Below are positions 4,658-12,544 of a stretch of 18,548 bases of DNA, in pieces. The stretch covers positions 1 through 18,548 of the forward strand of contig JAPLGV010000444.1 in assembly GCA_026389975.1 (NCBI GenBank). The letters run 5' to 3'. The position numbers were made by a program, and so were the translations under genes. The notes beneath the pieces were generated by a model. It was not told where the DNA came from, did no database searches, and saw only the letters and a list, made by a program, of their open reading frames with translations. Numbering within the stretch: the stretch's first letter is position 1; each line of letters begins with the position of its first letter. This stretch comes from Chloroflexota bacterium. Lineage in GTDB: Bacteria > Chloroflexota > Anaerolineae > Anaerolineales > Villigracilaceae.

Positions 4658-5622
4658 GGATTGAGGAAAACTTCCCGGCTGTACAGGTACATCGTACCGC
4701 CAATACGCTCATCCGGCTGGCGGACAACCAGCCGCGCCCAGTCCCCGGTGGAAATGGAATAAGGCAGGTCAACGTGAAAAGGCACATAGCTGTCGTCGGG
4801 GGCAGGAGAGCTGGCCACCAGTTGTGAAGCGATAACATTGCCATCCCGGGCAACCAATTCAACCACCAGAGGCAGTCTATTGAAGGGGCGCATCTCCCCG
4901 GCTACCGCCAGAATTCCACCAGCGATGCGGCGCCCGGGCGCCGGCTGTTCGATGACGCAGCGCTCCTTCAAATCGCCGGGCGGATTGATGATCGAAAAGC
5001 CTTCGGACAGCAAAATAAGATGTACCGAATACACAGCTGTGAGCCGCCCATACTGATCCTGCGTGCTCATCGTCAGCCGCGCCAACTCCCCGGCTGCCTG
5101 GATCTCGAAAGGCAGTGTCCAGTAAAAATACGCCCACGTGTAGGCGGTATTCAGTTGCAAAACCTCGGAAGCCAGCAGGCGGCCATCTTCCCCATAAAGG
5201 GATACGCGCCCTTTGTTACCGTATCCAGGGATGGCATACCCGTATACTGTAACCGGCGAGACAAGTTTCGAAAGCGGCCCCGGACCAAAGAACTGGATCG
5301 CGCCCGAGCCAACTGCCGGCTGCGGGATGCTGGTCGCTGCCAGCGTGGGCGGCAGGTTGAGAGTCGGGAGCGGGGGTAAGGTCGAGGGGTTGGTCGGTTC
5401 GGGGGTGAGGGTAGTCGCAGGGGTCGAGGGCTTTTCCGGGGTTGGGGAAACAATCTCGGGAGTCGGGGAACTGGTTGCAGCTTCGAGGAGCAGCGCCATG
5501 GGCTGGGTCGTGTCAGGCCAGACCGGGGTCAGGGTCGGCAACGGAGAAGAGGTCGCTGTCGCCGCTATGCAGGCGGTCAGAAAGGCGAGTAGGGTGCAGG
5601 TCAGGAAAATGCGGCATTGCAT
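4654..5622 (-). CDS. secreted lipoprotein with two beta-sandwich-like domains
   Basis: This 322-residue protein starts with a type II signal peptide: a hydrophobic stretch ending in LTAC, with Cys18 as the lipid-modified residue. Residues 20-105 are a Pro/Thr/Ser-rich tether. Two similar-looking domains follow (about 106-210 and 218-320) with alternating hydrophobic strands. The motifs LSKLVSPVTVYGYAIPG and PGRRIAGGILAVAGEM recall the immunoglobulin-like Gmad2 fold, but that assignment is tentative. It should sit on the outer face of the membrane. No catalytic motif is visible, so a binding or structural role is more likely. There is no SD; TATAAT lies six bases before the ATG. It is separated from the upstream M32 gene by a terminator and so is transcribed alone. 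Confidence 0.8.
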   Translation of the reverse strand: MQCRIFLTCTLLAFLTACIAATATSSPLPTLTPVWPDTTQPMALLLEAATSSPTPEIVSPTPEKPSTPATTLTPEPTNPSTLPPLPTLNLPPTLAATSIPQPAVGSGAIQFFGPGPLSKLVSPVTVYGYAIPGYGNKGRVSLYGEDGRLLASEVLQLNTAYTWAYFYWTLPFEIQAAGELARLTMSTQDQYGRLTAVYSVHLILLSEGFSIINPPGDLKERCVIEQPAPGRRIAGGILAVAGEMRPFNRLPLVVELVARDGNVIASQLVASSPAPDDSYVPFHVDLPYSISTGDWARLVVRQPDERIGGTMYLYSREVFLNP

Positions 5623-5628
5623 GTAAAA

Positions 5629-5634
5629 ATTATA
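5629..5634 (-). promoter_or_regulatory. TATAAT -10 six bases before the lipoprotein start
   Basis: A perfect TATAAT on the minus strand is followed by TTTTAC and then the ATG at 5622. No SD is present. The -35 position falls inside the M32 terminator and is not recognisable. A leaderless mRNA is the natural reading. Confidence 0.5.
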
Positions 5635-5640
5635 CTCGTA

Positions 5641-5667
5641 AACAAGAGACGCTCCGTTTGGAGCGTC
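5641..5667 (-). terminator. terminator of the M32 carboxypeptidase gene
   Basis: GACGCTCC (5648-5655) and GGAGCGTC (5660-5667) form an 8-bp perfect stem with a 4-base loop. On the minus strand TCTTGTTT follows. It begins 9 bases after the M32 stop codon. Confidence 0.75.
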
Positions 5668-5676
5668 ATTGTTATT

Positions 5677-7176
5677 CTACAGGTTATAGATCTCGCTGTA
5701 TTTTTTGGTGAGGTAGCGCATGTAAGGCGCCGGGTCAATCTTGGAACCGGTGACTTTCTGTACCAGTTCCTGCGGTTCGAACTTAGCTCCGTGCCGATGG
5801 GTCTTCTCGCGCAGCCAGCCAAGTAGGGTCTCGAATTTGCCTTGACGCATTTGCTCGACCAGGTCGGGAATATCCTGGTTGATCTTCTCCCAGAGTTGGA
5901 CCGAGACGAGATTACCGAGGGCATAGGTGGAGAAATAGCCGATCGCGCCGCCGGACCAGTGGATATCTTGCAGAACACCCTTGTCATCGCTGGGCGGGGT
6001 TACACCCAGATATTCCTGCGTCTTGGCATTCCAGAGGTCGGGCATATCTTTGGCCGCCACTTTGCCTTCGATCAGGGCGATTTCCAATTCGAGGCGCAGC
6101 ATGATGTGCAGGTTGTACGTGGCCTCGTCGGCTTCGACGCGGATGAGCGAGGGTTGCACCTTGTTGATGCCTTTGTAGAATTTCTCCAGCGGGACACCCG
6201 CCAACTGCGGGAAGGTCTCCTGCAGGCGCGGGTAGAAGTACTGCCAGAACGGGAACGAGCGCCCGACCAGATTTTCCCACATGCGGCTCTGTGATTCGTG
6301 CACCGCCAGTGAAGCGCCGCCTTCCAAACCGGTGCGCTCCAGTTCGGGCGCAGCACCCATTCCATAGAGTGCGTGACCACATTCGTGCATGGTACCAAAA
6401 AGCATCGAATTGAGGAAGTCCGGGGCCACACGCGTGGTGATGCGCACATCGTTGATGCTAAAGCTGGTCGTGAAGGGATGGGGGGCTTTGTCTTGCCGGC
6501 CGCGGTTCCAATCGTAGCCGAACTTGGTGATGACTTCCGCACCGAAATCCCACTGCTTCTTCTCGTCGAACGGCTGGTGTAGGAAGGAATCGTCCACCTG
6601 CGGCTTGCCGGCGATGGCCTTGATAAGTTCCACCTGCCTGGGACGCAGACCGTCGAAGATGGCCTTCACATCGGCGGTCTTCATGTTCGGTTCGAAGTCA
6701 TCCAGTAAGGCATCGTAAGGATGCTCGAAATTCGGGAAGAACGAGGCGTATTCCTGGCGCAGGGCGACAATCTTCTCCAGATGCGGACGGAAGATGGAGA
6801 AATCGGATTTGGCCCGGGCTTCCACCCAGGCTTGTTGACCGAGGGTGGTCGCCTGCGAAAATTCGACAACGTGTTTGGTCGGCACACGGACGGCTTTCTC
6901 GTAGCCGCGGGCGGTCACTTTGACCAGCCGGGCATCGTCCAAATCCGGGTCGAGCCTGGCCGCGTACGGCTTGAGTTCATCAAGCAATTTGCCCAGTTCG
7001 GGCGAGGTGACGCGCTCGTGCACCAGGCGTCCAAGCAACGCCAGTTGATTGCCACGCGCTTCCGCTCCGCCCGGCGGCATGTAGGTCTGCTGGTCCCAGC
7101 CAAGCAGGGCTGCTGTATAGCTCAAGTCTGAGATTTCGGACAGAATGGTCTTGAGTTGTTCGATTTTCTTCTCCAT
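5677..7176 (-). CDS. M32 metallocarboxypeptidase (carboxypeptidase Taq family)
   Basis: This 499-residue protein has the normal length for peptidase family M32, which removes C-terminal residues from peptides in the cytoplasm using a metal ion. All family signatures are present in order: HPF (233-235), DVRIT for DXRXT (243-247), HECGH for HEXXH (264-268), HESQ (293-296, supplying the third metal ligand) and IRVEAD (345-350). There is no signal peptide. The start is supported by an SD (AGGAG, 6 bases upstream). It is followed closely by its own terminator. The upstream GNAT gene is 61 bases away with no terminator between them, so partial co-transcription is possible. It is probably a housekeeping peptide-recycling enzyme. 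Confidence 0.95.
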   Translation of the reverse strand: MEKKIEQLKTILSEISDLSYTAALLGWDQQTYMPPGGAEARGNQLALLGRLVHERVTSPELGKLLDELKPYAARLDPDLDDARLVKVTARGYEKAVRVPTKHVVEFSQATTLGQQAWVEARAKSDFSIFRPHLEKIVALRQEYASFFPNFEHPYDALLDDFEPNMKTADVKAIFDGLRPRQVELIKAIAGKPQVDDSFLHQPFDEKKQWDFGAEVITKFGYDWNRGRQDKAPHPFTTSFSINDVRITTRVAPDFLNSMLFGTMHECGHALYGMGAAPELERTGLEGGASLAVHESQSRMWENLVGRSFPFWQYFYPRLQETFPQLAGVPLEKFYKGINKVQPSLIRVEADEATYNLHIMLRLELEIALIEGKVAAKDMPDLWNAKTQEYLGVTPPSDDKGVLQDIHWSGGAIGYFSTYALGNLVSVQLWEKINQDIPDLVEQMRQGKFETLLGWLREKTHRHGAKFEPQELVQKVTGSKIDPAPYMRYLTKKYSEIYNL

Positions 7177-7237
7177 GAAGTCTCCTGTAGTAAGTGACTA
7201 AACAAAGGTTGCCCCTATTTTACATCATGTTTCGTGG

Positions 7238-7798
7238 TCAAAGGTTGTAATACCAGTTCAGCATCACTTCGTGCGCCACAGCCAGAACCGCCGCGTAACT
7301 ATAAAGCCGGATTTCCCCCAATTGACAACCCATGCGCTGATAGAAGCGACAGGCTGGAACATTGACGTTTTGCGTCTCGACTTTCATCTGCTGGCAACCG
7401 CGCTTTCTGGACCATTCGGCTGCAATTCCCACTCCCCGATACGCAGGCTGCGAGCAAAGGTCACACCGGGCCGCAAGGTCACGCCGGGCTTCGAGTATGA
7501 ACACCCCGGTGGTATCGAACGCCACCGCCGCCGCGCCAATCGGTCTCTCACCATCCATCGCCAGAAAGAAGCCCCAGTGGGTTACGTCGAACAGTTTCGG
7601 CCAGTCGGTGGGGATTTCTCCGTACGCGTCATAATCCTTAGCGTAAGGCTTCTCCACCGGGAACTGGCGCAGAAGCATCCCGCCCAGACCGCCGTCTACC
7701 AATTCGACTTGCAGGGTGGATTTCACCTCAAACTTGATTGGTACACTGGCATAATCCGCAAGACGGTCGGGACCGATTTCGACAATTTGAACAGGCAT
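7238..7798 (-). CDS. GNAT-family N-acetyltransferase with shortened acetyl-CoA loop
   Basis: This 186-residue protein has a GNAT core: GFFLAMDGERPIGAAAVAF (strands 2-3), DLCSQPAYRGVGIA (motif A region) and VETQNVNVPACRFYQRMGCQ (motif B). In GNAT enzymes the pattern R/Q-x-x-G-x-G/A is followed by about eight helix residues that cradle the pyrophosphate of acetyl-CoA before the next conserved stretch. Here RGVGI (121-125) runs straight into AAEWSRKRG, so about seven residues appear to be missing in frame. The normally hydrophobic strand before it also looks altered (AARCDLC). The protein may bind acetyl-CoA poorly. The substrate is unknown. The start has a good SD (AGGAG, 7 bases before the ATG). 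The repeats at 7814-7989 lie just upstream. Confidence 0.8.
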   Translation of the reverse strand: MPVQIVEIGPDRLADYASVPIKFEVKSTLQVELVDGGLGGMLLRQFPVEKPYAKDYDAYGEIPTDWPKLFDVTHWGFFLAMDGERPIGAAAVAFDTTGVFILEARRDLAARCDLCSQPAYRGVGIAAEWSRKRGCQQMKVETQNVNVPACRFYQRMGCQLGEIRLYSYAAVLAVAHEVMLNWYYNL

Positions 7799-7813
7799 GG
7801 CTGGCTCCTACAG

Positions 7814-7989
7814 GGTACTGCGTAAATATTTGAACCCGAATCATCGTTTTTTCTTTACTTTTTGGCCACTTCACAAGGTACTGCACAAAGATGTGAACCA
7901 AAATTGCTGTAAATCCCTATATTTTGATTTTTCAGGTTCACGGTTTTATACAAGGGGCAGTAGTTCATAAATTTATGCAAGGAGCAGTA
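7814..7989. repeat. four imperfect copies of a 23-28 bp motif, two in each orientation
   Basis: Copies 1 (7814-7836) and 2 (7877-7899) share GGTACTGC and TGAACC at their ends and match at 19 of 23 positions. Copies 3 (7935-7962) and 4 (7963-7989) lie on the opposite strand, directly abutting. They read TACTGC, then CCTTG, ATAAA and TGAAC. The layout is two arrows pointing in from the left and two from the right, filling the AT-rich gap between the efflux-operon terminator and the GNAT start. It could be an operator array or a miniature mobile element. There is no coding sequence inside. Confidence 0.55.
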
Positions 7990-8022
7990 AAAAATTCTCC
8001 GGCATCTTTGTGATGCCGGAGA
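7989..8022 (-). terminator. terminator of the sigma-efflux operon
   Basis: TCTCCGGCATC (7996-8006) and GATGCCGGAGA (8012-8022) form an 11-bp perfect stem with loop TTTGT. On the minus strand a run of six T follows within ATTTTTTACTG. It lies 31 bases after the permease stop codon. Confidence 0.85.
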
Positions 8023-8053
8023 TAATTGTGCTGCTATCTGGCTCAAGGTCAGC

Positions 8054-9283
8054 TTATTCGTACCGCAGCGCTTCCACCGGTTCCAGACTGGCGGCACGGT
8101 TGGCCGGGTAAATTCCGAAGAACAGGCCCACTGCCGCCGAGAAGAGCGTTGCCAGCAGGATGGCATTCAAGCTGATGGCCGGATTGAAAGGATTCCCGGA
8201 GGCCGCCGCGATACGTCCAACGATAAATCCCAAAAACCAGCCCAGTAGGATACCGATCATACCGCCTATCAGACTAAGCATGGACGACTCGATCAGGAAC
8301 TGGATGAGGATGTCGCGCTTGCGCGCTCCCAGTGCCTTGCGCAGGCCGATCTCACGCGTCCGCTCGGTGACGGAAACCAGCATGATGTTCATGATCCCGA
8401 TCCCGCCCACCAGCAGGGAAATACCGGCGATCCCGCCCAGAAAAATAGTGAAAACACCGGTCACCGTCGAGGCGATGGAGAGAAAATCCGCCTGCGAGAA
8501 GACCGTAAAATCATCCACACCCACAGGTGTGCGGTGGCGCTGGCGTAAAATCTGCTTCACTTCGTCGGTGGCAAGTGGAACTGCCTGTGCGCTGACTACC
8601 TGTACATAGAGTTGATCCACTTGATTCAGTACCGAGCGATGAATCAGACGTGTCTGTGCGGTGGTAAACGGGACGATGACCTGATTATCCTGGCTGCCGA
8701 ACATCCCGCCGCCCTTGGATTGCAGGATACCAACCACACGGAAGGGCTGCCCATTAATCCTTATGGTCTCGCCGACAACACCATTACGGCGGCCAAATAA
8801 CTTGTCCGCTACACCCGGGCCAATGACCACCGCCGAGGCGTTTCCCTGAAGATTGTCCTGGGTCAGGAAATCGCCCTCGAGCAGAGAATAATTCTGCATG
8901 ATGAAATACTGCGGCGTGGTACCGGTCACGCTCACGCTCATCGTCTGACCGCCAGCAGTAACATCGCTCCTGCCCTGAATAATAGGAGCAACCGCCAGAA
9001 CATCGGGGGCGGCAAGTGGATCTGCAATCGCCTGGGCATCACCCAGGGTCAGGGGCTTGGGGTTGCGCACATCCAGAGTCTCATTACCCGAAGAGACAAA
9101 CAGCAGATTAGTGCCAATACCACTGATCGCACCGGTAATTGTATTTTGTGCCCCCTGTCCGATCGCCAACATGGCGATCACCGCACCCACACCAATGACA
9201 ATGCCCAGGATGGTCAAACCGGAACGGAGTTTATTTCCGTTCAGAGTTTCCAACGCCTCGATAATGGACTGTCCGATGTTCAT
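8054..9283 (-). CDS. MacB/FtsX-type ABC transporter permease
   Basis: This 409-residue inner-membrane permease has the type VII ABC (MacB-like) layout. A first membrane helix (about 19-41) is followed by a large extracytoplasmic core domain (about 45-250) and three C-terminal helices. The FtsX signature ERTREIGLRKALGA lies between the second and third helices. It has no fused ATPase; the ATPase is the preceding gene, which overlaps it by four bases (ATGA). Such transporters use ATP to work extracytoplasmic machinery that exports peptides, lipids or drugs and do not carry substrate through the membrane themselves. The substrate cannot be told from sequence. The operon ends after this gene at a strong terminator. 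Confidence 0.92.
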   Translation of the reverse strand: MNIGQSIIEALETLNGNKLRSGLTILGIVIGVGAVIAMLAIGQGAQNTITGAISGIGTNLLFVSSGNETLDVRNPKPLTLGDAQAIADPLAAPDVLAVAPIIQGRSDVTAGGQTMSVSVTGTTPQYFIMQNYSLLEGDFLTQDNLQGNASAVVIGPGVADKLFGRRNGVVGETIRINGQPFRVVGILQSKGGGMFGSQDNQVIVPFTTAQTRLIHRSVLNQVDQLYVQVVSAQAVPLATDEVKQILRQRHRTPVGVDDFTVFSQADFLSIASTVTGVFTIFLGGIAGISLLVGGIGIMNIMLVSVTERTREIGLRKALGARKRDILIQFLIESSMLSLIGGMIGILLGWFLGFIVGRIAAASGNPFNPAISLNAILLATLFSAAVGLFFGIYPANRAASLEPVEALRYE

Positions 9284-9963
9284 ATCTTCTCCTCTACCAG
9301 CCCGTCGCGCAGGTGGATGATCCGCTGAGTTAGAGCGGCAATAGCCGGGTCATGGGTAACGATAATCAATGTGGTTCCATTGTCACGGTTGAGGGCAAGC
9401 AGAAGTTCTAGGATCTCTTTCCCAACCTTGGAATCCAGGTTCCCGGTCGGCTCATCGGCCATGATAATGGCAGGGTTATTGACCAGTGCGCGCGCAATCG
9501 CGACACGCTGCTGCTCACCACCGGAGAGTTCCGTCGGTCGGTGCGAAACACGGTCACCCAATCCAACCGACTCAAGGGCAGCCCGCGCCCGTTCTTTTTT
9601 GTTGGGTATATTCCCGGCATAACGGAGTGGCAGTTCTACATTAGCCAGCGCCGTCGTGCGCGAGAGCAGGTTGAAAGATTGGAAGATGAAACCAACTTTT
9701 CGATTGCGGATATCAGCCAGTTGGTCGTCGTTAAGGGTTTCAACCGCCTCCCCATCCAGGATATATTTACCAGAGGTGGGCAGGTCAAGACAGCCGAGGA
9801 TATTCATCAGCGTGGATTTGCCGGAACCGGACGGTCCCATAATGGCCACCACTTCTCCGCGCTTGATATTACACGAAACGCCCGCCAAAGCGCGCACCTC
9901 GACCTCACCCATTTGATAAACTTTCATCAAATCCTCGGCGAGGATTACCCAGTCCTTTGCCAT
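9280..9963 (-). CDS. ABC transporter ATPase, MacB/LolD type
   Basis: This 227-residue ATPase is numbered from the ATG at 9963. An upstream in-frame ATG at 9999 is less likely, because 9963 has an SD (GGAGG, 5 bases before it) and gives the usual MAKDWVILAEDL start. Walker A is GPSGSGKST (43-51), the Q-loop glutamine is 95, the signature is LSGGEQQ (146-152), Walker B is IIMADE (166-171) and the switch histidine is 204. NILGCLD after Walker A is typical of MacB/LolD ATPases. It starts one base after the membrane-fusion gene stop and overlaps the permease start, so the three are translationally coupled parts of one transporter. Confidence 0.95.
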   Translation of the reverse strand: MAKDWVILAEDLMKVYQMGEVEVRALAGVSCNIKRGEVVAIMGPSGSGKSTLMNILGCLDLPTSGKYILDGEAVETLNDDQLADIRNRKVGFIFQSFNLLSRTTALANVELPLRYAGNIPNKKERARAALESVGLGDRVSHRPTELSGGEQQRVAIARALVNNPAIIMADEPTGNLDSKVGKEILELLLALNRDNGTTLIIVTHDPAIAALTQRIIHLRDGLVEEKI

Positions 9964-9964
9964 G

Positions 9965-11452
9965 CTATCCTCCACCAAACATACGTCCGGGGCCACCACC
10001 TTGCCCAGGTGTGAAATTCGCCGGGGGATTCAAAACCAGCACATCGCCGGCAGAGAGATCGCCGGAGGTCACTTCGCTCATTGTATCGTCCGAGGCGCCC
10101 AATGTGACAGGAATCTCAAACAGCTGCCCGTTGCGCAGGACGTATACCATGCGTTGACCGTTTATCAGATGCACTGCCCGGTTCGGGACCAGGAGCACGT
10201 TATCCAAAGACTGGATGGTGATCGTCACCGACGCAGTCATACCAGGTTTGACATCTGCATCAGGATCGGTCAACTCCACCGTAACCTGAAAATTGACTAC
10301 GCTCTGTACTGACGTACCCACCCGCGATACCTCAACCACCTTGCCGTGATATTCACGCCCTAGGACGGCATCGAACGTAACCACCGCCGGCTGGCCAACC
10401 GTGACACTATTAATATCCACTTCGGAGACTTGTACATCAACCAGCAAGTGCGAGAGATCGTCCACGCGGAAGCCCGAAGTACTGGTGGAAACCTGGTCAC
10501 CAACCATGGGGTCAGCCACGGCGACTGTCCCGGCAAAGTGGGTCATTAAACGGTAAAAATTGATTGTCGCCTGGGGAGCATCCACGCGCGCATGGGCCGC
10601 AGCCACATCGCTCGGGTCCGGACCATCTTTCAAACGGGTCCATTCACGCTGGGCATCTTCCAGTTGCGCCTGTGCCAAAGCCAATTTTGCACGAGCAACA
10701 TCAATATCGCTTCCACCGGGAACCAGAGTGAAGTAATTCAGGTTATCTTGGGCACGCGTTAGTGATTGTTGGGCATTATATAAAGAAGTATAAGCCTGGG
10801 CCTTGCGCACATCGGTATCCGGCAGGTCTTTGACCATATCGTACATTGCCTTCGCTTGATCATAAGATTGCTGTGCAAGAGTCAGTTGCGCCCGGGCATT
10901 TTCAATATCCGCTGACGTGCCACCATGATTACTTGCCTGCATGCTATTCAGCGTGGCATTGGCGCTATCGTAACTTTTTTGCGCATTGACCAGATTGAGC
11001 TGCGCCTGGGCGCGCTGCGTACTCGAGTGGAGCACGCTATCCAGGTTTCGTTGGGCAGTCACCAGGTCCGCCTGGGCCAGGGTAACGTTTTGAGCAAGAG
11101 ATGTAGGGGCCAGGGATGCCAAAACATCCCCTGCCAGAACCAGATCGCCCACTCTCACATTGACGGTTTCGACCATTCCGCTCGTCTGCCAATTGATGAT
11201 GGCTGTCTGGCTGGCACGCACGTTGCCAGTCGCGCCGATCGTCGCCGTCAAAGTGCCGCGTTCAACAGTCGTTGTCTGATAAGCGCTGGCTGTATTTGCG
11301 CGCGCGCGGACTACATAGATTACTGCTATCGCCACCACCGCCAGGAGGACTGCGCCAATAATCCACCAGATTATTGCCTTCCTGCTCTTGCCCTCCTTGT
11401 GACCTTTCGACTTACCAATTACGACTTTTCCTTCATTTTCAGTACTTGCCAT
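9965..11452 (-). CDS. membrane fusion protein (HlyD/MacA-like) of the ABC exporter
   Basis: This 495-residue periplasmic-adaptor type protein has a short cytoplasmic basic head, one membrane helix (about 27-49) and a lipoyl-like half domain around VETVNVRVGDLVLAGDVLA. A long Ala/Gln-rich coiled-coil hairpin follows (about 120-290), then the second lipoyl half (HFAGTVAVADPMVGDQV) and a beta-barrel region with VKPGMTASVTI and VLLVPNRAVH. The tail is Gly-rich (GGGPGRMFGGG). It is longer than MacA because of the extended hairpin. It should link the permease to an outer-layer factor or work as an extracytoplasmic adaptor. No TolC-like gene is present in the window. The SD GGAGG overlaps the end of the preceding gene. 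Confidence 0.9.
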   Translation of the reverse strand: MASTENEGKVVIGKSKGHKEGKSRKAIIWWIIGAVLLAVVAIAVIYVVRARANTASAYQTTTVERGTLTATIGATGNVRASQTAIINWQTSGMVETVNVRVGDLVLAGDVLASLAPTSLAQNVTLAQADLVTAQRNLDSVLHSSTQRAQAQLNLVNAQKSYDSANATLNSMQASNHGGTSADIENARAQLTLAQQSYDQAKAMYDMVKDLPDTDVRKAQAYTSLYNAQQSLTRAQDNLNYFTLVPGGSDIDVARAKLALAQAQLEDAQREWTRLKDGPDPSDVAAAHARVDAPQATINFYRLMTHFAGTVAVADPMVGDQVSTSTSGFRVDDLSHLLVDVQVSEVDINSVTVGQPAVVTFDAVLGREYHGKVVEVSRVGTSVQSVVNFQVTVELTDPDADVKPGMTASVTITIQSLDNVLLVPNRAVHLINGQRMVYVLRNGQLFEIPVTLGASDDTMSEVTSGDLSAGDVLVLNPPANFTPGQGGGPGRMFGGG

Positions 11453-11453
11453 T

Positions 11454-12104
11454 CTATTCCTCCAAAAGTGGTTTTAATGTCCAGGGTTCACCTGAACCGA
11501 AGTGAGACGAAATCATTGCGCCCAGTCCAAGGCTGATGAAAAACAGAAATAAGAGTACACCGAGCACGGGGATCCGACTAAGCGCCACAATAATCAACAG
11601 ACCAAGCAATAGAGCATATATTAGAGAACCGTGCTGCCATCCGGCACGCCGCAAGAGGCTGCGTCCGATGGCATACGCCAGGGCCACCAGACCCATGAGG
11701 CCGGCCACAAACAGAATCCCGATCAGCAGGATCGTTATTGGGAAAGTCCCGATCATCAACGCCGAGCTTATGCCGACAACCAGCACCAGGATCCCGATCA
11801 AAAAACCGAACAAAGCCAGCCGCAGAAACTTTCCGGAGAAAGAATCTGCCACGCGGCGTACGCGCTCTGGGGCAACGTACAGAGCCAGGATTCCGCTAAT
11901 TCCTAATGTGAACAACGCACTAAGCGAAGAAACGAGATTCCCCGGCCGTCCCGGTAAGGAATGCTCCGACTGCATTTGCCCGATTCCCCAGCTGGCAGGG
12001 AAGGCAAAGTAAGGGGCAAAACGGTCAGCCAATAAAGACATGGCAACCAATAAACCCAGCGAAAGAATGATCAGTAAAACAACGATCCATTTCCAGCGTT
12101 TCAT
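11454..12104 (-). CDS. integral membrane protein of unknown function
   Basis: This 216-residue protein has about five hydrophobic segments: residues 7-25, 60-80, 95-115, 117-142 and 160-195, the last long enough for two helices. It has no recognisable catalytic or binding motif. The first loop after helix 1 (about 27-58) should face outside and ends in a Ser/Leu-rich stretch. It overlaps the probable anti-sigma gene by four bases (ATGA) with an AAGGAG SD, and the fusion protein begins one base after its stop. The position suggests either a partner of the exporter or a second regulator of the sigma factor. I recognise no named family. Confidence 0.7.
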   Translation of the reverse strand: MKRWKWIVVLLIILSLGLLVAMSLLADRFAPYFAFPASWGIGQMQSEHSLPGRPGNLVSSLSALFTLGISGILALYVAPERVRRVADSFSGKFLRLALFGFLIGILVLVVGISSALMIGTFPITILLIGILFVAGLMGLVALAYAIGRSLLRRAGWQHGSLIYALLLGLLIIVALSRIPVLGVLLFLFFISLGLGAMISSHFGSGEPWTLKPLLEE

Positions 12105-12544
12105 GTTTTTGCTCCTTTACTTACTGAACCAGTATTCTGCGGTATTAACTGTCCCAGGATAAGCAAAACACTCACAGATAACACCGCCAGTCCCAGCCCC
12201 ACCGAGGTGCTGATTGGCGCGGCGATATTACTTTGCATACCGGTAACGCCATTCCACGCATAATTGACGTATGACTCAAGCCCGGCCAGCGCTACCCGCA
12301 TCCACTCCGTGAGCACCGTCAGGGCGGAACCGGAAAGGTTGGTAGATACCGCCAGCGTGGAGACCAGGGGTGAACTCAGCCACAGACCACCCGCGGCCAA
12401 CACAAGGCTGGCTCCAAGTTGAATGCCCATTCGGCGGCGGCGCTGTGCCTGTATATACCGGAGTACACGATCTGTAATGCCACCTGTAGGGGACTCAGAC
12501 GGGAGGCGGAGCAATAACCGGTCTAATGGATCATTCTTTCCCAT
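12101..12544 (-). CDS. probable membrane-bound anti-sigma factor
   Basis: This 147-residue protein has a short charged cytoplasmic head (1-39: DPLDRLLLRLP, then TDRVLRYIQAQRRRR), a membrane helix (about 41-63), an extracytoplasmic middle and a second helix (about 112-133). The gene begins inside the last codons of the sigma gene (14-base overlap) with a strong SD (GGAGGAG), a placement typical of ECF anti-sigma genes. The HxxxCxxC zinc motif of ZAS anti-sigma factors is absent, so the call rests on position and topology. The alternative is an accessory membrane protein. If correct, its head would hold the sigma factor at the membrane until an envelope signal releases it. Confidence 0.5.
   Translation of the reverse strand: MGKNDPLDRLLLRLPSESPTGGITDRVLRYIQAQRRRRMGIQLGASLVLAAGGLWLSSPLVSTLAVSTNLSGSALTVLTEWMRVALAGLESYVNYAWNGVTGMQSNIAAPISTSVGLGLAVLSVSVLLILGQLIPQNTGSVSKGAKT

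Noticed and set aside
5842..6294. A plus-strand gene of 150 codons inside the M32 gene
   Set aside because: It is antisense to a full-length conserved peptidase and has low-information composition with no SD.
7271..7825. A plus-strand gene of 184 codons opposite the GNAT gene
   Set aside because: The minus-strand frame carries GNAT motifs and a good SD; the plus frame has no recognisable motifs.
7814..7989. CRISPR array
   Set aside because: Only four imperfect copies, two in each orientation, with uneven spacing (one pair abutting); no cas genes in the window.
9964..9999. Upstream start for the ABC ATPase
   Set aside because: It would overlap the fusion-protein end and lacks an SD; the ATG at 9963 has a well-placed GGAGG.
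10925..11536. A plus-strand gene of 203 codons opposite the fusion protein
   Set aside because: It is a mirror of the Ala/Gln-rich coiled coil; the minus-strand genes are coupled and well supported.
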